A stretch of DNA of 64,000 nt from Bacillota bacterium (GCA_023426125.1 JAFABI010000046.1:1-64000); one strand, 5' to 3'. Shown: positions 27,940-38,113, counted from the first letter of the stretch. The notes: generated by a model not told the origin, from the sequence alone. Made by a program: numbers and translations.

Positions 27940-29721
27940 CTATAACTCCTCCTGCTTCTGAATTTTATCGATACGATTATTTACAATATAAATAATTACT
28001 TTTAGTCCTCCAAGCCCTGACCGGGAAACCGTTATACCGCTTTCATTTTGAAAAAAGAGCTTTAATCGCCGATTAATATTGATGATGCCTGTGATTTCGC
28101 TGAAAGAATCTTCAGACTGCAGCATGGTACTTAAAGTTTGAATACTCTCATCGGACAAAGCATCGCCGTTATCCTCCACTGTGATACGAATGCCATTTTC
28201 TTTATCAGCAAATGTTACTAAAAGTAACCCGTCTTCTGATTTGTCCTTCAAGCCATGTTCAAAAACATTTTCAATGATCGGCTGAAGTATCAATCGCGGG
28301 ACGCGAATTTCAGCAAATTCATCCGGCAATGTGCAGAAGCTTGTACGGATTCTTCCGGAGAAGCGCATAGACTGTATATTGACATAAATTTCGGAGTGTT
28401 TTACCTCATCTTCTAGCGATATTTCATCAGCGCCATTGCGAGTAATAAACTGAAAATACCTACCTATTTGTTCAGAAAATATAGTTGCGTTTTCATAATC
28501 CTCTCTAAGAATCAACCGATGCAGCAAGAAGTAAGTATTGTAAAGAAAGTGAGGATTAATTTGTGACTGCAATTGTTTCAACTCAGCTTTTTGAGTCAAT
28601 ATTTTTTGAGTATAAACCTGATTGATAAGGATTTTTAACTTAGCGATCATTTTATCAAATCCGCCATAGAGATATCCGATTTCATCTGAATGCTCATACT
28701 CTATTTGAAGATCGAAATCGTCTTTTGGAACTTTTCGAAAAGAATTCAACAGAGACATCAGAGGTTTTCTTACAGATTTGTAGAGGTAATAGCAAAATAT
28801 GGATATGGCCAAAATAATCAGTATGAAAGAAACCCAGTACCATACTCCCAGACGATGCACAGATTTGAAAGCTTCAGATTCCAGTAAAAATACAAACAGC
28901 GACATACCCGTATATCTGGAAGAACCGTAGATAACGAGATAGTTTTCCTGATTTATTTTAACAGAATCCAAACTGCTTTCTGAAAAAACTAATTTTTCTG
29001 TAACATCATGATACTTTGATACTGTATTTTCATTATTGACCAAGGTAATTTGGAAAGGTTGAAACTCATTCTGCATAATAATTTCAGCATTTTCCGAGTT
29101 TTTTAACTGTAGTAATTCTTTTTGCAATGCGGATTTTGAGAGAACAATTTGTATTAAGTATAAAGCGTTTGTTGAAGATCCCTCATATTGGGGGAAAGGT
29201 ATTATGGAGTATAGTTGAGTATGTTTTGAGATTAAAGGAAATTCATTATCCACATTGGAGTCATAGAGTGAAGATACCTGAAGATCCGTTATAGAGTTAT
29301 AACCTCCATTACTATCTTCTTCTGCATTAATTGCAAGAGATATTGATGGGATAAATAGTCGGACAGCTTCAATTAAAACACTGCTGTTTTTAATTTCCGA
29401 CAGGTGGTTCTGGATTCTTTGAATAACTTTAGTTCTTTCATAATTGTCTAATAAATCGGACTCGTTGATCAATTGATTGATGTCGTAATCCTGGCTCAGA
29501 TCAAACTGGGATCTTTTGATTCTTTCTATTTCATCATCAAAATTATCCAAATAGTTCATTATCTTTAACTTCATGGAAGAAGATATCTCTGAAGATAATT
29601 CTTTTCGGCTTTGTTCATAGGTTAATGCAGCCAGAATCAAAAAGGGAATCATAATGATTAAAAATACAATAATAAGCTTAGTAAATACGGAATATCTCCA
29701 CGAAACATATGCATTACTCAC
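27940..29721 (-). CDS. YesM-type sensor histidine kinase, cluster B
   Basis: 593 residues from the proposed GTG start at 29721, which has GAAGGAAG six bases upstream; a TTG 24 codons further out has no ribosome site. Two transmembrane helices (~14-35 and ~292-313) bracket a large extracellular sensor domain. A HAMP-type linker, H391 in QINPHFLYNTY and an HATPase domain (LILQPIIENVFEHGL, VEDNGDAL) follow. It heads the minus-strand operon of cluster B. A TATAAT -10 box lies on the minus strand at 29850-29855. Confidence 0.9.
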   Translation of the reverse strand: MSNAYVSWRYSVFTKLIIVFLIIMIPFLILAALTYEQSRKELSSEISSSMKLKIMNYLDNFDDEIERIKRSQFDLSQDYDINQLINESDLLDNYERTKVIQRIQNHLSEIKNSSVLIEAVRLFIPSISLAINAEEDSNGGYNSITDLQVSSLYDSNVDNEFPLISKHTQLYSIIPFPQYEGSSTNALYLIQIVLSKSALQKELLQLKNSENAEIIMQNEFQPFQITLVNNENTVSKYHDVTEKLVFSESSLDSVKINQENYLVIYGSSRYTGMSLFVFLLESEAFKSVHRLGVWYWVSFILIILAISIFCYYLYKSVRKPLMSLLNSFRKVPKDDFDLQIEYEHSDEIGYLYGGFDKMIAKLKILINQVYTQKILTQKAELKQLQSQINPHFLYNTYFLLHRLILREDYENATIFSEQIGRYFQFITRNGADEISLEDEVKHSEIYVNIQSMRFSGRIRTSFCTLPDEFAEIRVPRLILQPIIENVFEHGLKDKSEDGLLLVTFADKENGIRITVEDNGDALSDESIQTLSTMLQSEDSFSEITGIININRRLKLFFQNESGITVSRSGLGGLKVIIYIVNNRIDKIQKQEEL

Positions 29722-29900
29722 ATAAATCTTCCTTCTACAGTTTTTTTCAGAGCAAGCCATGAAAGACAGGCTTTTTTTGTAACCGTCCAACAATACATAA
29801 CGGCTGAAACAGCATAAAGTATTGGTACATTTCCATTGGAATTGTGCTTATTATACCATATTTTTTAATAAAAAACTATTTCTCATGTTAAAAAAAATCA

Positions 29901-29921
29901 GTCAACAAAACAAACATAAGT
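29901..29921 (+). promoter_or_regulatory. Shared upstream element, copy 1 (permease operon)
   Basis: GTCAACAAAACAAACATAAG here recurs with one change at 40440. Both copies lie about 55-60 bp before an A/T-rich GATAA(A)T -10-like box and keep weaker similarity in between (AACTATT, TTTTAT). This is the expected geometry of an activator site upstream of -35, and the cluster B response regulator is the natural candidate. The rest of 29722-30149 is AT-rich divergent control region. Confidence 0.6.
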
Positions 29922-30149
29922 CAACGGTTAAAACTATTCATTTTATGCAAATAGTGAGATAATTTTAATCGTTGGAAGACTGCTGCTATGCCGGGAAAAT
30001 TTATATTGCAGTTGCAATAACTTTTAGAGGTGCCAAGGGGGTAGGACTTTTCTGTAGATCGAATGTTTCTCTGTGTGTGAATTAATTTGCAAAAAACTAT
30101 GATTCGAGAGGTGAAGATAAGAGGCTCTCTCTTTAGAAAGGGTACAGAT

Positions 30150-31106
30150 ATGCTAAATCAAATTGAAAAGAAACAGACTATCAGACGTTTCAAACCTATT
30201 TTAAAGCAGTTATTACAAAATAAATACCTGTATATAATGCTCTTGCCCGCTGTTCTTTATTATATTATTTTCTGCTATTTACCCATTTATGGAATTACGA
30301 TTGCATTTAAAGATGTCAACTTGAGGTTGGGTATATTTGCTAGTCCTTGGGCAGAGGATCCTCTTTATTATTTCAAGGAAATATTTAACGATAGTTTATT
30401 TTGGAGATCACTAAAAAACACATTTATTATCAGTGTAATGAAGCTTATTGTCGGTTTTCCGGTACCTATACTCATCGCAATATTTATGGATCAAATGATG
30501 AACAAAGGCGCTAAGCGGACGATTCAAACCATCATTTATCTGCCTCGCTTCATATCCTGGGTAATTCTCAGCGGCTTTATGATGGGGCTTTTCTCTGTAG
30601 ATTCCGGCGCTATTAATATCATCCGTGAAAATGTTTTTGGTTTAGACGCCTACAATTTTATGACCAATGAGAAAACATTCAGATGGCTCCTTACTCTCAG
30701 CGATATTTGGAAAGGCGCAGGCTTTGGAAGCATTGTTTATATGGCGTCGCTTAGCACGATTAACTCTGAACTGTACGAGGCTAGCAGCATAGAAGGAGCT
30801 ACATGGCTTCAGCAGATGAGATACATAACGCTTCCCGGAATTAGATCAACCGTAGCGGTCATGCTGATATTAAATCTTGGCAATATATTAAATGCAAATT
30901 TTGAGCAGGTTTTTGCTTTGTACAATCCTCTTGTTTATGAAGTATCGGATATTATAGATACCTTTGTCTACAGAATGGGAATACTTAACGCTAAATACAG
31001 TTATTCTGCAGCAGTGGGTTTATTTAAATCTGTGATTGGGATGCTTTTTATCGTTGTTTCAAATTTTATTATAAAGCATGGTTTGGAAGAGGAAGGGCTA
31101 TTTTAG
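30150..31106 (+). CDS. LplB-type sugar ABC permease, cluster B
   Basis: 318 residues from ATG 30150, which has AAAGGG seven bases upstream; earlier in-frame starts lack one. Six predicted helices, beginning KYLYIMLLPAVLYYIIF, with EAA loop ELYEASSIEGATWLQQM. LplB-type permeases import complex oligosaccharides such as pectin or xylan fragments in Firmicutes. It is the first gene of the rightward cluster B operon. Confidence 0.92.
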   Translation: MLNQIEKKQTIRRFKPILKQLLQNKYLYIMLLPAVLYYIIFCYLPIYGITIAFKDVNLRLGIFASPWAEDPLYYFKEIFNDSLFWRSLKNTFIISVMKLIVGFPVPILIAIFMDQMMNKGAKRTIQTIIYLPRFISWVILSGFMMGLFSVDSGAINIIRENVFGLDAYNFMTNEKTFRWLLTLSDIWKGAGFGSIVYMASLSTINSELYEASSIEGATWLQQMRYITLPGIRSTVAVMLILNLGNILNANFEQVFALYNPLVYEVSDIIDTFVYRMGILNAKYSYSAAVGLFKSVIGMLFIVVSNFIIKHGLEEEGLF

Positions 31107-31136
31107 TGAATATGTCATTAGAGAGGATAATGTTAT

Positions 31137-32003
31137 ATGCGCAAGCAAAGTCTGTTATTTAAAATTGTAAATTATTCGGTATTTATTATTTTCGCTTTTA
31201 TTACCATCTACCCAATGTGGAATATTATTGCAGGCTCATTTATGAGCTATGGAGAGTACGCTAGCAATCCCATTCGCTTGTTTCCAAAAGAAGTTGTATT
31301 CGACGCATACAAGGCACTTGTTGATGACGTTAATATTATTTCTCCTATGAGAGTTTCTATTATTACTACTCTATTGGGTACAGGACTAAGCATGCTAATA
31401 ACTACACTTGCAGCTTATGCTCTTTCACGAAAGCGTCTTAATGGTCGCAGTATCATAATGGGAGGCATTGTTTTTACGATGCTGTTCAGCGGAGGCTTAA
31501 TTCCCTTTTATATTTTGCTTGTCAACATGAAAATTCAGAACACTCTTATGGCGATGGTGCTTCCGGGCGTTGTCAATACGTTTTACCTCATTATCATGCG
31601 AACTTATTTTTCCGAAATTCCGGAAAGCCTCGAAGAGTCAGCGAAAATTGATGGCGCGAATGATTTTGTTATTTTGTTTCGAGTCATTCTTCCGGTTTCT
31701 ATGCCCATGATTTCCACGATATTACTATTCGTTGGCGTAGATAAATGGAATGATCTTTTTTCAAGCCTAATGTTTACTCACTCACCGAAATATCAGACAT
31801 TGCAAGTAATGCTTTACCGCATGATTTCAAATACACTTAACAATCAGGCAATTCAGCAGGGAACTGCTTTTGCTAAGAATGTCGCTCCGGGTTCTATGCA
31901 GATGGCAGCAGTCGTAGTTGCAACTTTACCTATTCTATGCGTCTATCCGTTTCTGCAAAAATACTTTGTAAACGGAGTTATGGTTGGGTCAATAAAAGGA
32001 TAG
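31137..32003 (+). CDS. YtcP-type sugar ABC permease, cluster B
   Basis: 288 residues, six predicted helices, EAA loop ESLEESAKIDGANDFVILFR and the terminal FVNGVMVGSIKG typical of YtcP-like permeases. GAGAGGA precedes the ATG. It partners the LplB-type permease 30 bp upstream. The next gene, the binding protein, follows only after a 334-bp structured gap. Confidence 0.92.
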   Translation: MRKQSLLFKIVNYSVFIIFAFITIYPMWNIIAGSFMSYGEYASNPIRLFPKEVVFDAYKALVDDVNIISPMRVSIITTLLGTGLSMLITTLAAYALSRKRLNGRSIIMGGIVFTMLFSGGLIPFYILLVNMKIQNTLMAMVLPGVVNTFYLIIMRTYFSEIPESLEESAKIDGANDFVILFRVILPVSMPMISTILLFVGVDKWNDLFSSLMFTHSPKYQTLQVMLYRMISNTLNNQAIQQGTAFAKNVAPGSMQMAAVVVATLPILCVYPFLQKYFVNGVMVGSIKG

Positions 32004-32017
32004 TTACGACACGGGAC

Positions 32018-32320
32018 GTGCGGATAAATGTTCAAAAGACTTGATATTACTATGTTCCAGGTATACAATGAACCTCTTGCGCCGTCAAGAGTAACCTGGC
32101 AAGGAGATAGGTCACATAAACCCTGATATGATATTGATAGCAAAGCGCAATGCGGGAAATCCGCATGTTGCGTTTGACGTGGCGGAGGTTGGAAACAGAC
32201 AATAAGTATTGTACTGCGCCTGTCCCCGACCCTACCTTAGGGAGGCGAACTCCGAAGACGAGGAGCCTACCCGGATAAGCCCGGATAAATCACGCGCGTG
32301 TTTATTAAATAAAAATAATA
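32018..32320 (+). ncRNA. Structured RNA, possible group II intron 5' (domain I) fragment
   Basis: The 334-bp gap inside an otherwise tight operon is GC-richer than its surroundings and full of hairpins, for example CGCAATGCGG paired with CCGCATGTTGCG near 32150-32175 and a CTCC/GGAG stem near 32250-32265. It begins GTGCGG at 32018, the 5' consensus of group II introns, and contains GGTTGGAAACAGACAAT, resembling domain I motifs. No reverse transcriptase or domain V/VI is present, so it would be a truncated remnant. A cis-acting leader of the binding-protein gene is the alternative. Confidence 0.45.
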
Positions 32321-32337
32321 TGAAGGAAGGTTGAAAA

Positions 32338-33933
32338 ATGAAGAAGAATCTTACCAAATTATGCAGTGCATTGATTGCTGTAGTGTTCATGGCTGGATTA
32401 TTTACCGGCTGTGGTGGTTCAGGAGACAAAAACGCTGATGGAACTACAATTCAGCAGAAAAACGGACAGGCTGAAGGAACTACCGCTACAAGAAGTGATT
32501 CAGGCGATAACTCCGGTACACGCAAACATTTAAAGATTGTTATTGAAGTCCCGGATATGCCGGATGTTATAGGCACAAAAGATCGTGTTACACAATACGT
32601 CATGGATAAATTTAATGTTGAGTTTGAATTCATTGCTCCAAGCTACGGAGAGCAAATGGAAAAACTGCGTATGATTATGGCGTCCGGTTCCCTTCCCGAT
32701 ATGATCCATACCTGGGGCACTGGAGACGGCGACCATAACAAATGGGTAAAAGATGGGCTTATTATGGATATTACCTCTTATTTAGCAGACTATCCGAATG
32801 TCAAAGCAGTGACAGATAATCCAAACTATCAGATATGGAAAGCTGATGATCATTGGTTTGGTGTTCCGAAATATTATGCCTCAATGTATCCGTGGGGTTT
32901 CCAAATCCGCACTGATTGGCTCGAAAAGTTAAACTTGAAAACGCCTGCTACAACAGATGAGCTTTACGATGTTTTAAAAGCTTTTGTTAAGGCAGATCCG
33001 GACGGAAAAAAGAATGTAGGTCTGACGGATAACTTTGATTTCTTTATTTCGGAGTTTCTTGTACCGGCGTTTACAGGTATTTCAGGTTGGGGCTTATATA
33101 ACGGAGAATATATTCAGTCTATTGTCCATCCAGGCTACATGGAATATTTGAAGTATATGAATAAACTATATTCAGAAGGTTTGCTGGATCCGGACTTTAT
33201 GTTGAATAAAGACGGAAACGGAGTCGAAAAGTTCCTTGCAGGTCGTGCCGGTGTCCTATCATACAATATTGATGCAAATATTTTTAACAAAACCTACGAT
33301 ACTCTGGTGCAAAATTTCCCGAATGCTAAGTTAGGCATTATGTCGCCGCCCAAAGGACCCCAGGGATCTTTCCAGCCCGGAAGTGCAATTGATGCTAATG
33401 CCATGATTTGTTTCACAGCGGATGCGGAACCTGACAAAGTCAAAAGGATGCTTGAAATTATGGATTTTCTTTACTCAGAAGAAGGAACAACATTAACACG
33501 CTATGGTATAGAAGGTATCCACTATACCAAAGACGGAGATAGATTTGTTGTAAACGAAGCCGAAAAGAAAGCGGATATGAAAAAGACAGGCGATATAGTT
33601 TGGAGTACTGGCCCCCACGTTCTATCTATTATCGCAGCCTATGACTACACACGCTTTCTTGCCGAAGACACACCGAGGCGTGAAATATTGGCACCTGCTT
33701 ATGAAAACGCTCTTGCGGCTAAAACATTAAGCAATCCCGTTACCGGATATTTGCCAAAGAGTTTGGAAAACAACGGTACAAAAATAGCAGATGTTCTTAA
33801 TACTTATGTGGCTAAGTTCATAACTGGAAAATTGAATATTGATGAAAATTGGCAAAAGTATCTTAATGATTTAGATGGCGCCGGCTATCAGGAAGTCAAA
33901 GCAGATATGAACAAATATCTTACATCGAAATAG
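32338..33933 (+). CDS. Sugar ABC transporter solute-binding lipoprotein, cluster B
   Basis: 531 residues, LplA/LipO-like. The signal peptide ends in lipobox LFTGC. Conserved features include KLRMIMASGSLPDMIHTWG and KAFVKADPDGKKNVG. GAAGGAAGG precedes the ATG. It delivers the oligosaccharide to the LplB/YtcP permeases encoded upstream. Two hairpins follow the stop codon (33944-33976 and 33982-34025), so expression of the enzyme genes behind it may be reduced relative to the binding protein. Confidence 0.93.
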   Translation: MKKNLTKLCSALIAVVFMAGLFTGCGGSGDKNADGTTIQQKNGQAEGTTATRSDSGDNSGTRKHLKIVIEVPDMPDVIGTKDRVTQYVMDKFNVEFEFIAPSYGEQMEKLRMIMASGSLPDMIHTWGTGDGDHNKWVKDGLIMDITSYLADYPNVKAVTDNPNYQIWKADDHWFGVPKYYASMYPWGFQIRTDWLEKLNLKTPATTDELYDVLKAFVKADPDGKKNVGLTDNFDFFISEFLVPAFTGISGWGLYNGEYIQSIVHPGYMEYLKYMNKLYSEGLLDPDFMLNKDGNGVEKFLAGRAGVLSYNIDANIFNKTYDTLVQNFPNAKLGIMSPPKGPQGSFQPGSAIDANAMICFTADAEPDKVKRMLEIMDFLYSEEGTTLTRYGIEGIHYTKDGDRFVVNEAEKKADMKKTGDIVWSTGPHVLSIIAAYDYTRFLAEDTPRREILAPAYENALAAKTLSNPVTGYLPKSLENNGTKIADVLNTYVAKFITGKLNIDENWQKYLNDLDGAGYQEVKADMNKYLTSK

Positions 33934-33943
33934 GCTTTTAGTG

Positions 33944-33980
33944 AGGGCACTTTCTGCAGCCGGCAGAAAGCGCCCTTTGT
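33944..33980 (+). terminator. Terminator-like hairpin after binding protein
   Basis: AGGGC-A-CTTTCTGC (33944-33957) pairs with GCAGAAAG-C-GCCCT (33963-33976), one mismatch, 5-nt loop, then TTTGT. Probably partial termination before the enzyme genes. Confidence 0.7.
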
Positions 33981-33981
33981 C

Positions 33982-34025
33982 AAAAAAGATTCACTATACA
34001 TATAGGCAAGGTATGAATCTTTTTT
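33982..34025 (+). terminator. Second hairpin with T run
   Basis: AAAAAAGATTCA (33982-33993) is the exact complement of TGAATCTTTTTT (34014-34025). The second arm ends in a T run, so it could terminate in either direction. Confidence 0.55.
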
Positions 34026-34059
34026 GCAGATTTGCCGACAAGGAAAGGGAAAAGGTCAA

Positions 34060-36039
34060 ATGAAAAGTGCATTCCGGATTGGGCATGGACGTTATTATAC
34101 GGATCAAGAATTTGAAAAGCTGCTGCGATTTATAAAAAAACACCATGAAAATATAGATGAATTGGCACTGTTTACCGAATATTCTCATCATGGATATTAT
34201 CCGTTGGAAGAAGTGGAGTCCTTGTCTGTTATTCTTAAAAAACGTATTCCTGCATTGAAAAAAGTCGGTATACAAAGCGTGGGGATCAATATTTTGGATA
34301 CATTGGGGCATATAGACGAGGCGTGGGACGTCCTTACACCTCTTCCATTTCAGTCAATGGTTGGACATGACGGGCTTGTATCACGCAGCTGTTCGTGTCC
34401 AACCAGCGAAGCCTATAAGGCGTATATTCAAAATAAATACCACTTGTTAGCGCAGGCAAATCCTGATTTTATATGGGTTGACGATGATATTCGCATGCAC
34501 CACCATACAGTAGCTTACGCTTGCTTTTGTACGAATTGTATTAATATTTTCAATACAAACAATCATACGAATTACAATAGGGAACACTTAGTTGCTGTCT
34601 TAAACTCATCTGAAGGCGCGGCTACACGAGCTGCATGGATGCAGCAAAATCATGATACGCTCTGCAATTTGCTGGAAATGCTGCATGATTGTGTTGGGAA
34701 AGTTAATCCGGAAATAAAACTTGGGTTAATGACCAGCGGAATTACTTGGGGCAGTTATTCCAATCCGGACTATGGCGCGTGGATGGAATCTTTGGGAGCC
34801 ACAAAGGGCCGGCCGGGTGGAGGGTTTTCCAACGACGATATGCCTATCGATGTAATCCGCAAATTATTTGAATGTGAAAGACAGATTTCGTTATATCCAG
34901 ATCAGGTAAGCGATATACAGTATGAGATGGAAAACTTCCCCTACCAAAGACTATATAAAGCGATATATACGGTTATGATGGAGTGCACGGCCAGCTTGGT
35001 TACAGGACACACAGGCATTGCATTTAACGCCTTGGTTTTTGACGATTATCCTGAGCTTATGGAAGCGATTAAAACTTATGCAGGCATGTGGCGATCCATA
35101 GTTAAGTTGTCTGAAGGTCTTCATAGCTCGGGCTTACACCCATGCTTTAAGCTTTTGCATCCTCAATGGAGAAAAGTTGAAGATCGAAACTGGTTTAATA
35201 GCGCACCATCTCAAAAGGTCGATGAAGCATATGTGCTGGCTCAAATAGGAATTCCGTTAACCATGGAGCCATCTGGCGCCTGTGCCAATATATTGGTAGG
35301 TACCATGGCGGAAGCCTACACAGATGCTGAACTTGAGGCTATGTTAAAAAAGGGCGTTTTGATGGATGGCATATCCCTGGGAATATTATTATCACGGGGT
35401 TTTGAAGATTTTTGCGGAGTTCGTATTGCAGATATAATTGACAATGGCGTACGGGAACGCTTTAATGATCATTACTTCAATGGTACGGGCGCCGATAAAA
35501 CCAGAGATGTATATATTACTTTCTGGGGAGAAGATAGTAAAAGCTATGTATTGGAGCCAGTTGCTTCCAATGTGCAAATTCTCAGTACGCTTGAAACTAT
35601 TACCGGGGATAATTTGGGTCCGTGCAGCTATATATATGAAAACCGGTACGGAGGGCGTATTTCAGTTATGGGATATATGCCTTGGAAGTTTTTGCATTCA
35701 AGCGAAAAAAGGTTTCAAATGAATGAAGTTGCTGATTGGATCAGTTATAATCACTTGCCGGTGCGTATTAAGGAATGTTTAAAAATCGCTCCTTTTGTGC
35801 GTCGTTCCCCAAATAGAGATGCATGTTTGATTTTATTGATCAATTGCTTTCTGGATGAAACCGGGCTTTTCCAAATGGAAGTTGATGTTTCGGACACATG
35901 CAAAGCATATACGATTGCTGTAGATGGCTCTGTTTTACCCTATGATCGTTGCACTAAAAATGGAAAGGATAAATTGGTTTTGGACATGGAAACGATGAAG
36001 CCATGGGAATTTAGGGTGATATATCTTGGATGTTTATAA
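34060..36039 (+). CDS. Unassigned protein, probable glycoside-hydrolase-like TIM barrel
   Basis: 659 residues, no signal peptide. The N-terminal ~350 residues read like a (beta/alpha)8 barrel (ELALFTEYSHHGYYPLEEVE, VGIQSVGINILDTLGHIDEA, PDFIWVDDDIRMHHH). A C-F-C-x-x-C cluster (YACFCTNCINIF) directly after the acidic DDD could bind metal. The C-terminal part has beta-rich segments. Acidic residues in WVDDDIRMH and FNALVFDDYPEL are catalytic candidates. ATG 34060 has AAAAGGT upstream. It overlaps GH31 by 14 bp and sits with GH31 and GH78-like genes, so a role in trimming the same glycan is likely. I do not recognise a numbered family. Confidence 0.6.
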   Translation: MKSAFRIGHGRYYTDQEFEKLLRFIKKHHENIDELALFTEYSHHGYYPLEEVESLSVILKKRIPALKKVGIQSVGINILDTLGHIDEAWDVLTPLPFQSMVGHDGLVSRSCSCPTSEAYKAYIQNKYHLLAQANPDFIWVDDDIRMHHHTVAYACFCTNCINIFNTNNHTNYNREHLVAVLNSSEGAATRAAWMQQNHDTLCNLLEMLHDCVGKVNPEIKLGLMTSGITWGSYSNPDYGAWMESLGATKGRPGGGFSNDDMPIDVIRKLFECERQISLYPDQVSDIQYEMENFPYQRLYKAIYTVMMECTASLVTGHTGIAFNALVFDDYPELMEAIKTYAGMWRSIVKLSEGLHSSGLHPCFKLLHPQWRKVEDRNWFNSAPSQKVDEAYVLAQIGIPLTMEPSGACANILVGTMAEAYTDAELEAMLKKGVLMDGISLGILLSRGFEDFCGVRIADIIDNGVRERFNDHYFNGTGADKTRDVYITFWGEDSKSYVLEPVASNVQILSTLETITGDNLGPCSYIYENRYGGRISVMGYMPWKFLHSSEKRFQMNEVADWISYNHLPVRIKECLKIAPFVRRSPNRDACLILLINCFLDETGLFQMEVDVSDTCKAYTIAVDGSVLPYDRCTKNGKDKLVLDMETMKPWEFRVIYLGCL

Positions 36040-38113
36040 AATTTGTTACGGAAAACCGGATCAGCATACCCCGTTATCTTGCAAAGCCCGGTTTTCTAAA
36101 ATATCGAAAAGCTTACGCGATATAAAAGATCAGAAACAGAAAGTATGGGCCGAAAATATTTGTTTTCAAGAAAGCTGTCGCGGAATAATAGTGGACCTTC
36201 CGCCGGTTGAAGGGGAGGCGATTTATGGATTGGGTTTGCAGATGAAATCCTTTATCCAAAACGGTACCAAAAAAACACTTCGGCCTAATGCTGATGCCCC
36301 TGCGGACAGCGGCGATTCTGTCGCACCTGTTCCGTTCTTTGTTTCTACCGCAGGATATGGAGTCTATGTGGATACCGCACGTCATACGAGTTTTTACTGT
36401 AAATGCAGTATTAAAAAAGACGCTAATCCTGAAAACAATGAAAAAAATGAAGTGTTCGACACTCCTGAAGCTCTGTATAAGAACGATTCTGCAAAGGGCC
36501 GGATGTTGATAGATATCCCTTTTACTCAAGGTATAGACATCTACTTATTTTTTGCAGATAGTATGCGGGACGTTATCTGCGGATACAACATGTTCTCCGG
36601 CGGAGGCGTTCTTCCTCCCCTTTGGGGATTGGGTGTTCAATACCGCACCTATGCCCAACATACGCAGCAGGAGGTCATTAATCTTGCAAAACAGCTCAGG
36701 GAAGACAAGATGCCTTGTGATGTGATCGGGTTGGAGCCGGGCTGGCAGACACATTCTTATTCCTGTAGTTATATTTGGGACAAGGGTCGCTTCCCTGTTT
36801 CACAGGATATGTTGGATCAGCTTTCCCTGTTGGGGTTTCGCGTAAATCTTTGGGAGCAGGCATTTGTAAACCCGCAAGCAAAGTTTTATGATGCCATTTC
36901 ACCCAGTTCCGGAAATTATGTGGTTTGGAATGGTTTAGTTCCCGACTTTTCTTTGCTATCTGCCCGGGATATATTCATTAATGCCCACAAGGCATTTATA
37001 GAGCAGGGCATTGCCGCATTTAAACTTGACGAGTGCGATGGGTCGGATTTCACGGGGGGGTGGTCCTTCCCGGATTTCGCAGAGTTCCCGTCGGGATTGA
37101 ACGGCGAACAGATGCATAGCTTGTTTGGAGTGCTTTTTCAACAGGTGCATGCAAGGCTGTATCAGGATCAAAATATGCGTACCTATGGGTTAGTGCGTAA
37201 TTCACATGCGTTGGCCTCGGACCTTCCATTTGTTTTGTATAGCGATTTATATGCGCATGAAGACTTTATCCGCGGGATGGCAAACAGTGCTTTTTGCGGC
37301 TTGCTTTGGACACCGGAAGTACGGCAGACGCATAGTGCGGATGAATTGATACGGCGTTTACAAAGCGTAGTAATATCCCCCTATGCGCTGGTTAATTCTT
37401 GGATGCTGCGGCATCCTCCATGGAGGCAGTTTGACCGTGAAAAAAATCTGGCGGGCGAATATCTTTCAGGTCAAACGGGAGATGAACTTCTGGATATTTG
37501 CCGAAAGCTCCTTTCTTTTAGAATGCAATTGATCCCATATATCTATACAGCTTTCTATTTTTATCAATCAACAGGCTTGCCCCCGATCCGCCCGATCGTC
37601 GTCGATTATCCTGAAGATGCTCATGCGAGAGTTCTGTTTGGAGAGTTTATGATCGGAAACGATATTTTGGCAGCGCCGATCCCTGTCGGAGAAGACGGCC
37701 CGCACCGTGTCTATCTTCCCGAAGGCAAATGGTGCGATTTTTACACGGGAAAAAAATATAGGGGCAAACAATTCATTGAACGCAGTTATGCACTTGATGA
37801 AATTCCATTGTTTGCAAGATATAACAGCATAATCCCTCTTGCCGACACGGAGCAGAATGTTATGGATGTTGTTTGCTTTTCTATCCGTCTTCATCAATAT
37901 GGGGATAGGAATGCCAAAACCATCCTTTATGAGGATGACGGAAGAACGTTGGAGCATCAAAAAGGTATGTTTAATATGATCGAAATAATATCCGATGGCT
38001 CGAAGGTACGAATAAAAAGAAGCGGTATGTATTGTGGGCAGCCCAAATATCGCTTCAAAGAACTGGCAGTTTTTAAAGATGAAAATGTAGTTGCATATGT
38101 TGATATTTCTTAA
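36026..38113 (+). CDS. GH31 family alpha-glycosidase
   Basis: 695-residue cytoplasmic enzyme. Residues ~1-190 form the N-terminal beta-sandwich, followed by the catalytic barrel with the probable nucleophile D335 in AAFKLDECDGSDF and acid/base D407 in VLYSDLYAHED, then C-terminal beta domains (PVGEDGPHRVYLPEGKWCDF). GH31 enzymes remove alpha-linked glucose, xylose or related sugars. TTG start 36026 follows AGGGTGAT and overlaps the upstream gene, indicating coupling. The nucleophile motif KLDECD differs from the common KxDxGE, so substrate preference may be unusual. Confidence 0.88.
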   Translation: MDVYKICYGKPDQHTPLSCKARFSKISKSLRDIKDQKQKVWAENICFQESCRGIIVDLPPVEGEAIYGLGLQMKSFIQNGTKKTLRPNADAPADSGDSVAPVPFFVSTAGYGVYVDTARHTSFYCKCSIKKDANPENNEKNEVFDTPEALYKNDSAKGRMLIDIPFTQGIDIYLFFADSMRDVICGYNMFSGGGVLPPLWGLGVQYRTYAQHTQQEVINLAKQLREDKMPCDVIGLEPGWQTHSYSCSYIWDKGRFPVSQDMLDQLSLLGFRVNLWEQAFVNPQAKFYDAISPSSGNYVVWNGLVPDFSLLSARDIFINAHKAFIEQGIAAFKLDECDGSDFTGGWSFPDFAEFPSGLNGEQMHSLFGVLFQQVHARLYQDQNMRTYGLVRNSHALASDLPFVLYSDLYAHEDFIRGMANSAFCGLLWTPEVRQTHSADELIRRLQSVVISPYALVNSWMLRHPPWRQFDREKNLAGEYLSGQTGDELLDICRKLLSFRMQLIPYIYTAFYFYQSTGLPPIRPIVVDYPEDAHARVLFGEFMIGNDILAAPIPVGEDGPHRVYLPEGKWCDFYTGKKYRGKQFIERSYALDEIPLFARYNSIIPLADTEQNVMDVVCFSIRLHQYGDRNAKTILYEDDGRTLEHQKGMFNMIEIISDGSKVRIKRSGMYCGQPKYRFKELAVFKDENVVAYVDIS

